From NCBI RefSeq assembly GCF_900155685.1, contig NZ_LT732548.1:3712686-3776685 (forward strand): DNA of 64,000 nucleotides, given 5' to 3'. Positions 59,904-64,000 of the stretch are shown one piece after another (position 1 is the stretch's first letter; every line of letters starts with the position of its first letter). The notes under the pieces are model-generated. The model was given only the letters and a program-made list of their open reading frames with translations, searched no databases and was not told the DNA's origin. The DNA comes from Paenibacillus bouchesdurhonensis. GTDB taxonomy: Bacteria > Bacillota > Bacilli > Paenibacillales > Paenibacillaceae. The translations under genes were made by a program, and so were the position numbers.

Positions 59904-60620
59904 CTATCCCATAGGAAGGCGAGATGGTTTACCCTTCCGCTGATTTAATATTTCCAGGAAATGAAGCTCTTGAAGCAGCCCAACAACTTGTTGAACACTG
60001 TCCTTTTCAAACTTTTTAAGGATACTGTTAATTTGCGACTTGATCGTCGAAACTTCTACATGTCTCATCCTACAGATTTCTTGCCGATTATATCCCTTCA
60101 TTAATAATTCGAGTACTTCAATTTCAGTCGGCGTCAGTTGAGTGATGATGTGGAAGTTTTTCAAAAGGCTATCCTCAGCAGTCTTAATCCGTTTGAACTC
60201 CCGCGTGATTTTATTGGCGATATTGGAATGCAAGGTAGGCTTATCGAAAAAAGCATCCTTCACCGAATTTATAATGACGTCCGCAGGCATGTGCTTCAGC
60301 AAATAATTGGTTACTCCCAATTCAAAGGCATGGAAAATGGTGTTGTCCGTTTCACAAACGGTTAGGATCACGATTTTGATATCAGGCATATAGGTTAGGA
60401 TCTCGGCAGTGGCTCGCAGACCCGCTTCTTTCTCTTCCAGTTCAATATCCATGAGGATGACATCCGGGGAATGCAGCGCAGCCAGCATCGTGGCTTCATA
60501 GCCATTTGCTGCTCTTCCTACACATTCAATCTGCGGATCATTGGCTAAAATCATTTGATAGCGCTTGGCGATTAAATGATCATCTTCTACTAGAAGAACC
60601 TTAATCATTCGTTCCTTCAT
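59904..60620 (-). CDS. LuxR/NarL-type response regulator
   Basis: DNA-binding response regulator of 238 residues. Receiver domain (about 5-125) with KVLLVEDDHLIAKRY, the phospho-acceptor Asp in SPDVILMDIELEE (about 58) and Lys in NYLLKHMPAD. The C-terminal half holds a LuxR-type HTH (about 165-220: LTPTEIEVLELLMKGYNRQEICRMRHVEVSTIKSQI). Its start overlaps the kinase stop by four bases, so the pair is coupled. It faces away from the sugar ABC operon; control of that operon is a reasonable guess only. Confidence 0.92.
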   Translation of the reverse strand: MKERMIKVLLVEDDHLIAKRYQMILANDPQIECVGRAANGYEATMLAALHSPDVILMDIELEEKEAGLRATAEILTYMPDIKIVILTVCETDNTIFHAFELGVTNYLLKHMPADVIINSVKDAFFDKPTLHSNIANKITREFKRIKTAEDSLLKNFHIITQLTPTEIEVLELLMKGYNRQEICRMRHVEVSTIKSQINSILKKFEKDSVQQVVGLLQELHFLEILNQRKGKPSRLPMG

Positions 60621-62149
60621 TTTTCCTCAACTCCCGGTTCAGTATTTATGATGGCAAGTAAAGGAATCACCATTCTGAATGCAGTACCTTCTCCCTCTGT
60701 GCTCTCTACGGCTAGCTTCCCCTCATGCGCTGTGATGATGTTGTGGCATAGGGACAGGCCCATCCCCCAATTTTTCGATGTCGGTTTGGATGAGAAAAAA
60801 GGCTCGAAAATGTGATGCAAATATTTTTCTGGAATCCCTGCGCCATTGTCGCGAATGACCAGCTCTACCCACTTATTTTTAATGTTGATTTCGATCTGGA
60901 TTCTTCTTGTTTTGTCTGGAATATTCTGAAGAGCGTCAACGGCATTGGACACGATATTCTCCACGCCTTGGGATAGGTAAAAGGAATCTGCCATGACCAG
61001 CGGCTGCTGCTTAGGCTTGGAAAAATCAACATGAATATTCTTCAGCTCAAGCGGCATTTCTTCAAGCAAATTTTCCACAAGGCTGCTTAAGGAAACCGGC
61101 TTCAAATCCATCTTTGATTTCAAGTTTTTCTGATGAATGGCATCCAAACGGCCATATAAATTGCGGCAGCGATGCTCGATAACCTGGATTTCTTGCCTTA
61201 CTTCCGCTTGATCCTTGCACATTTCTTGCAAAAATTCACTTTGTGCAATAAGAGCCAGCATTTCATTTTTAATGTAATGACTGAACACCCTTGATGTAAC
61301 TACAGCCGAATCTATATTTCGCGAAATGAGCGAATCCCTGTTCTTAATACGGTTTTGAATACGTGCATATTTGTATATGCCATATAAACAAAGGATAAGA
61401 CAAAACGCCGATATATAAGGCAAAAGTGTATACATCGAAGGCTTGCCAGCTAAATTAATCGGTTTGAACCGCGTAAAATGAGCGGCCTTGGATACGATGA
61501 TCAAAACGTTAGGTGCCCAGTACTGCATGTAGTAATAAGTCACCTGAATCGAAACATAGCAAATAAGAATCATTAAAATATTGCTTCGGATCAGACGAAC
61601 CTTTGGCGCGTCAAAAAAGGCATAAATAAACAGGAATAGGCCAGCTACGATATAGGCCGTATTGATGACAAGAGTGATTTTATGAAACCAATCATAAGCT
61701 GTGACAAATTCAGGTGAATAAAACCGATAATATAGCCCGGTGTAAACGGAAGGATCATATAAAACAAACTGAATGATTGCCGGAATCGTGAGCAATAGCA
61801 GCAACCATTTTTCTTTCTTCTTCTCGATATTCATCGAGAAAAAAATAGCGGAACATAGTCCGGTATATAAAAACGACAGCGTAAAGAAATTCATAATTCT
61901 GACAAGGGAATAACGGGAAATAGGTAGAAAAACCAGTTGATTCTGAATGGTTTGCGTAATTCCAAAATATTTATAAAGGCTATTGTAATGATAAGCATCT
62001 TTAGACATGTAAATAATGACGGTGAGAACAACAAATAAGTAGGAGGTCACCATAAACATCATAAACAAAGTGGCTTTCGTGTAGCTTCTTTGTAAAAATG
62101 CAAAAACCACTATGATGACGATCAGGATAAGCATGAAGATCAGAAACAT
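60617..62149 (-). CDS. Seven-TM sensor histidine kinase
   Basis: Membrane sensor kinase of 510 residues. Seven hydrophobic helices fill residues 1-265 (about 1-19, 24-48, 80-105, 113-131, 155-179, 190-212, 240-262), with no sizeable extracellular domain, so the signal is likely sensed in or at the membrane. A dimerisation helix follows with the phospho-acceptor in SRVFSHYIKNEMLALI (about 290; H-x-I-K-N), then the HATPase domain: GVENIVSNAVDAL (N box), IRDNGAGIPEKYLHHIFEPF (G1/F) and NWGMGLSLCHNII (G2). Partner of the overlapping response regulator. The ligand is unknown. Confidence 0.9.
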   Translation of the reverse strand: MFLIFMLILIVIIVVFAFLQRSYTKATLFMMFMVTSYLFVVLTVIIYMSKDAYHYNSLYKYFGITQTIQNQLVFLPISRYSLVRIMNFFTLSFLYTGLCSAIFFSMNIEKKKEKWLLLLLTIPAIIQFVLYDPSVYTGLYYRFYSPEFVTAYDWFHKITLVINTAYIVAGLFLFIYAFFDAPKVRLIRSNILMILICYVSIQVTYYYMQYWAPNVLIIVSKAAHFTRFKPINLAGKPSMYTLLPYISAFCLILCLYGIYKYARIQNRIKNRDSLISRNIDSAVVTSRVFSHYIKNEMLALIAQSEFLQEMCKDQAEVRQEIQVIEHRCRNLYGRLDAIHQKNLKSKMDLKPVSLSSLVENLLEEMPLELKNIHVDFSKPKQQPLVMADSFYLSQGVENIVSNAVDALQNIPDKTRRIQIEINIKNKWVELVIRDNGAGIPEKYLHHIFEPFFSSKPTSKNWGMGLSLCHNIITAHEGKLAVESTEGEGTAFRMVIPLLAIINTEPGVEEK

Positions 62150-62345
62150 CGCTGCTCACTTCTTTTAATATTATTACTTCATTATAGATCACTGCCTTTT
62201 TCGTGTACAGGTTGATAATTTATCAACCTTTTACCATTGCAGCCGATGAATGATAGCGAAACTTCAACCTTATAGAACGCCGGAGTGGATTGATACAATA
62301 ATAGCGAATGACGAATGACACAACACGAAGGGAAGGGTCAACGAA

Positions 62346-63638
62346 ATGAAACATCACAAAAAATATGCTAGCCTGCTGCTGGCGGTTATTCTCATCTTGA
62401 GTCTGACTGCATGCGGAGACAACGGCAAGCAGGACGGCAACGCAGGGCAATCCAGCGACAAAGCCGTGCTTCAGTACTACACCTGGACGGATGAAGAAGA
62501 TTATATGAGAAAAATCGTCGATGATTTCAACACAAAGCATGAAAACATTGAAGTCAAGCTCAACACGATCAGCAACGACGCCGACGAGTATAATACCAAA
62601 ATTATGACGAATTTGTCCGGCGGATCCCAAATGGATGTGTACAGCATAAACGGGACAGCCAGTTTAGGGATGTACGCGCAAAAAAACCAGCTGCTTGATT
62701 TAACGGAGCAGATCAAGAATTCCAAAGTAGAGGTTAGCGCCTATGGCCAAAGCTTCCAAGATATCGTTACCGTTCTGACGGAAGGGAAATATTTCGCTCT
62801 GCCTTATCGCACTTCACAATATGCCATCTTCTATAATAAGGCTATTTTTGATAAGGAAGGGATTGAATATCCCGAACAGATGACATGGAACGAATATGCG
62901 GAACTGGCTAAACAGCTTACGAAGGGAGATGGAGTGGACAAGCAATGGGGAGGTTACTATGCAGACTGGCTAATCGCTCCTCTTGGCGGGCTGCAAAGCG
63001 GCAGCACTATTCTCGACGACAATCTTGAGCCGGTTGAAGGCTTCCTTCAGTTCCTGAATCGGATCTACTATGAGGATCAATCTCACATGAGCTATAAGCA
63101 AATGAAGGGAGAAAGTATTGATTGGATTAAACAGTTTGAGGTTGGCAATGTGGCGATGTTAATTAACGGGGAATGGACCATTAATATGTTGAAGGCGGAT
63201 ATTGACGCTGGCAAGACCGATATTGAATTCGATATGGCGCCGCTCCCCCTTCCTGATGGTGTACAGGATCAAACGACCGTTGGCGGAGTCAGCACTTTTA
63301 TTGGCATTAATCCAGCTAGCAAAAATCAGGAAGCCGCCTTTGAATTCGTGAAATACGTTACTGGAAATGAAGGTGGAACGATAATCGCTGAATCCAACGT
63401 ACTGCCTGCCTTCTCAAGCAAAGATACCAAGGAGTCTTACCTGAAAGCTACAAATATTCAAGGAAGCAGCTACTTCTTTGATGCCAAGACCGTGATGGAA
63501 AACCAGCCTGTTCCGAAAATCGATGAAGTCAATCGTATATTCAGTGAGCAACGGGATCTGTATCTGTTCCAAGAACAAGATCTTGAAACAACCATGAATA
63601 CATTCCAACAACAGCGCAATCAATTGCTCCAGCAATAG
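62346..63638 (+). CDS. Sugar ABC transporter substrate-binding lipoprotein
   Basis: Extracellular solute-binding protein, family 1, 430 residues. Signal peptide and lipobox SLTAC (Cys about 23), then the type II periplasmic fold: LQYYTWTDEEDYMRKIVDDFNTKHENIEVKL, LPYRTSQYAIFYNKAIFDKEGIEYPEQMTWNEYAELA and VAMLINGEWTINML, all typical of MalE/UgpB-like carbohydrate binders. The sugar is unknown. A hairpin follows before the permease gene. It is transcribed divergently from the kinase/regulator pair. Confidence 0.94.
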   Translation: MKHHKKYASLLLAVILILSLTACGDNGKQDGNAGQSSDKAVLQYYTWTDEEDYMRKIVDDFNTKHENIEVKLNTISNDADEYNTKIMTNLSGGSQMDVYSINGTASLGMYAQKNQLLDLTEQIKNSKVEVSAYGQSFQDIVTVLTEGKYFALPYRTSQYAIFYNKAIFDKEGIEYPEQMTWNEYAELAKQLTKGDGVDKQWGGYYADWLIAPLGGLQSGSTILDDNLEPVEGFLQFLNRIYYEDQSHMSYKQMKGESIDWIKQFEVGNVAMLINGEWTINMLKADIDAGKTDIEFDMAPLPLPDGVQDQTTVGGVSTFIGINPASKNQEAAFEFVKYVTGNEGGTIIAESNVLPAFSSKDTKESYLKATNIQGSSYFFDAKTVMENQPVPKIDEVNRIFSEQRDLYLFQEQDLETTMNTFQQQRNQLLQQ

Positions 63639-63645
63639 TTAGACG

Positions 63646-63685
63646 TAAAAAACGGCTGCATTGCCGTGGCGGCAGCCGTTTTTTT
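63646..63685 (+). terminator. Intra-operon hairpin between binding protein and permease genes
   Basis: AACGGCTGC and GCAGCCGTT arms, 12-base loop, then T5. The permease ribosome site (AGGAGGG) follows directly, so this is likely a partial terminator or mRNA-end stabiliser giving more binding protein than permease. Confidence 0.85.
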
Positions 63686-63705
63686 ACAGGAGGGTTTGAA
63701 CAATC

Positions 63706-64000
63706 ATGATCGAACGATCGAGTAAACTCCGTGCTTACTTACCAGGAGTACTCTTTATCTTACCAGCATTTTTACTGTTTGCTGTCTTCATTCTTTTCCC
63801 TCTGATCTATGGGATTGTCATGAGCTTTACCGATTATGGCGGTTTTAATCTAAAATCAAACTTCATCGGACTAGACAACTATGTGAACTTGTTCCGGGAC
63901 GATTATTTCAAAATCTCCCTGAAGAACAATTTCATTTATGCAGCGTTATTTGTTCCGCTTACGATCATTTTGGCTTTACTATCAGCCGTCTCGTTAAACC
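63706..64000 (+). CDS. Sugar ABC transporter permease (MalF/UgpA type), N-terminal part
   Basis: About 98 residues before the window edge. It starts with MIERSSKLRAYLPGVLFI behind AGGAGGG and shows the first membrane helix (LPAFLLFAVFILFPLIYGIVMSF), the FIGLDNYVNLF loop that precedes the second helix in MalF/UgpA proteins, then NNFIYAALFVPLTIILALLSA. It is the second gene of the sugar transporter operon. A MalG/UgpE-type partner is expected beyond base 64000. Confidence 0.9.
   Translation, partial: MIERSSKLRAYLPGVLFILPAFLLFAVFILFPLIYGIVMSFTDYGGFNLKSNFIGLDNYVNLFRDDYFKISLKNNFIYAALFVPLTIILALLSAVSLN

Overview
The window looks like chromosome of a low-to-mid GC Firmicute, most likely a Paenibacillus or close relative. 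The grounds are consistent AGGAGG-type ribosome binding sites, frequent GTG/TTG starts, hairpin-plus-T-run terminators between most transcription units, and gene families typical of Bacillales (YtpB, YutE, YtxH, MhqR regulon, SpxH, YodB-like regulator, hemEHY, LTA synthase, RacE). I see no rRNA, tRNA, CRISPR array or prophage. Taxonomy is inferred from protein similarity recalled from memory, not from a search.

Layout. 0-15 kb: start of a DEAD-box helicase (minus, cut by the window edge), a YitT membrane protein, a putative secreted glycoside hydrolase, pfkA preceded by a 40-bp palindromic tandem repeat, a ytpB-like terpene synthase gene, an MFS carrier, a nitroreductase, a toroid-fold protein, a WYL regulator, a cold shock gene, pepF with two plausible starts, a LapA-domain protein and an M42 aminopeptidase. 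15-16 kb: gene-poor, with a broken ORF and copy A of a dispersed repeat. 16-25.4 kb: minus-strand block with an ABC-F ATPase, a DUF92/FAH pair, GDPD, CapA-like and hemE-hemH-hemY. 25.6-27.5 kb: an MFS exporter followed by a non-coding stretch with an isolated terminator and copy B of the repeat. 27.5-43.5 kb: housekeeping and envelope genes (O-methyltransferase, 23S rRNA-type methyltransferase, LTA synthase, a Cys-less HesB protein, M14 peptidase, TraX, lipid kinase, glutamate racemase, YtxH, YutE, patatin, FAD monooxygenase) ending in a translationally coupled pair: a membrane J-domain/TPR protein and a DUF1266 protein.

43.6-56.2 kb holds two electrophile or thiol-stress loci. The first is a YodB-like redox repressor gene directly followed by a SpxH-like ClpXP-adaptor gene. 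The second is an mhq cluster with mhqR, mhqP, mhqN, mhqO, mhqD and a flavin reductase gene together. Matching 18-bp inverted repeats lie in front of both mhqR and mhqP. Between the loci are a chemoreceptor, a Nif3-like protein, two Gfo/Idh/MocA oxidoreductases (one apparently with a non-canonical start), ribokinase and a decayed oxalate decarboxylase fragment.

57-59.2 kb is a graveyard: a broken gene, a 43-codon membrane microprotein, an IS4-type transposase remnant and a truncated third copy (C) of the dispersed repeat. The window ends with a LMW protein tyrosine phosphatase, a 7-TM histidine kinase/response regulator pair and, divergently, a sugar ABC transporter operon cut off by the window edge.

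The observations I rate highest are the ~228-bp dispersed intergenic repeat with a covarying hairpin, the YodB-like/SpxH-like operon with a probable ATT start, and the compact mhq regulon with two matching operators.
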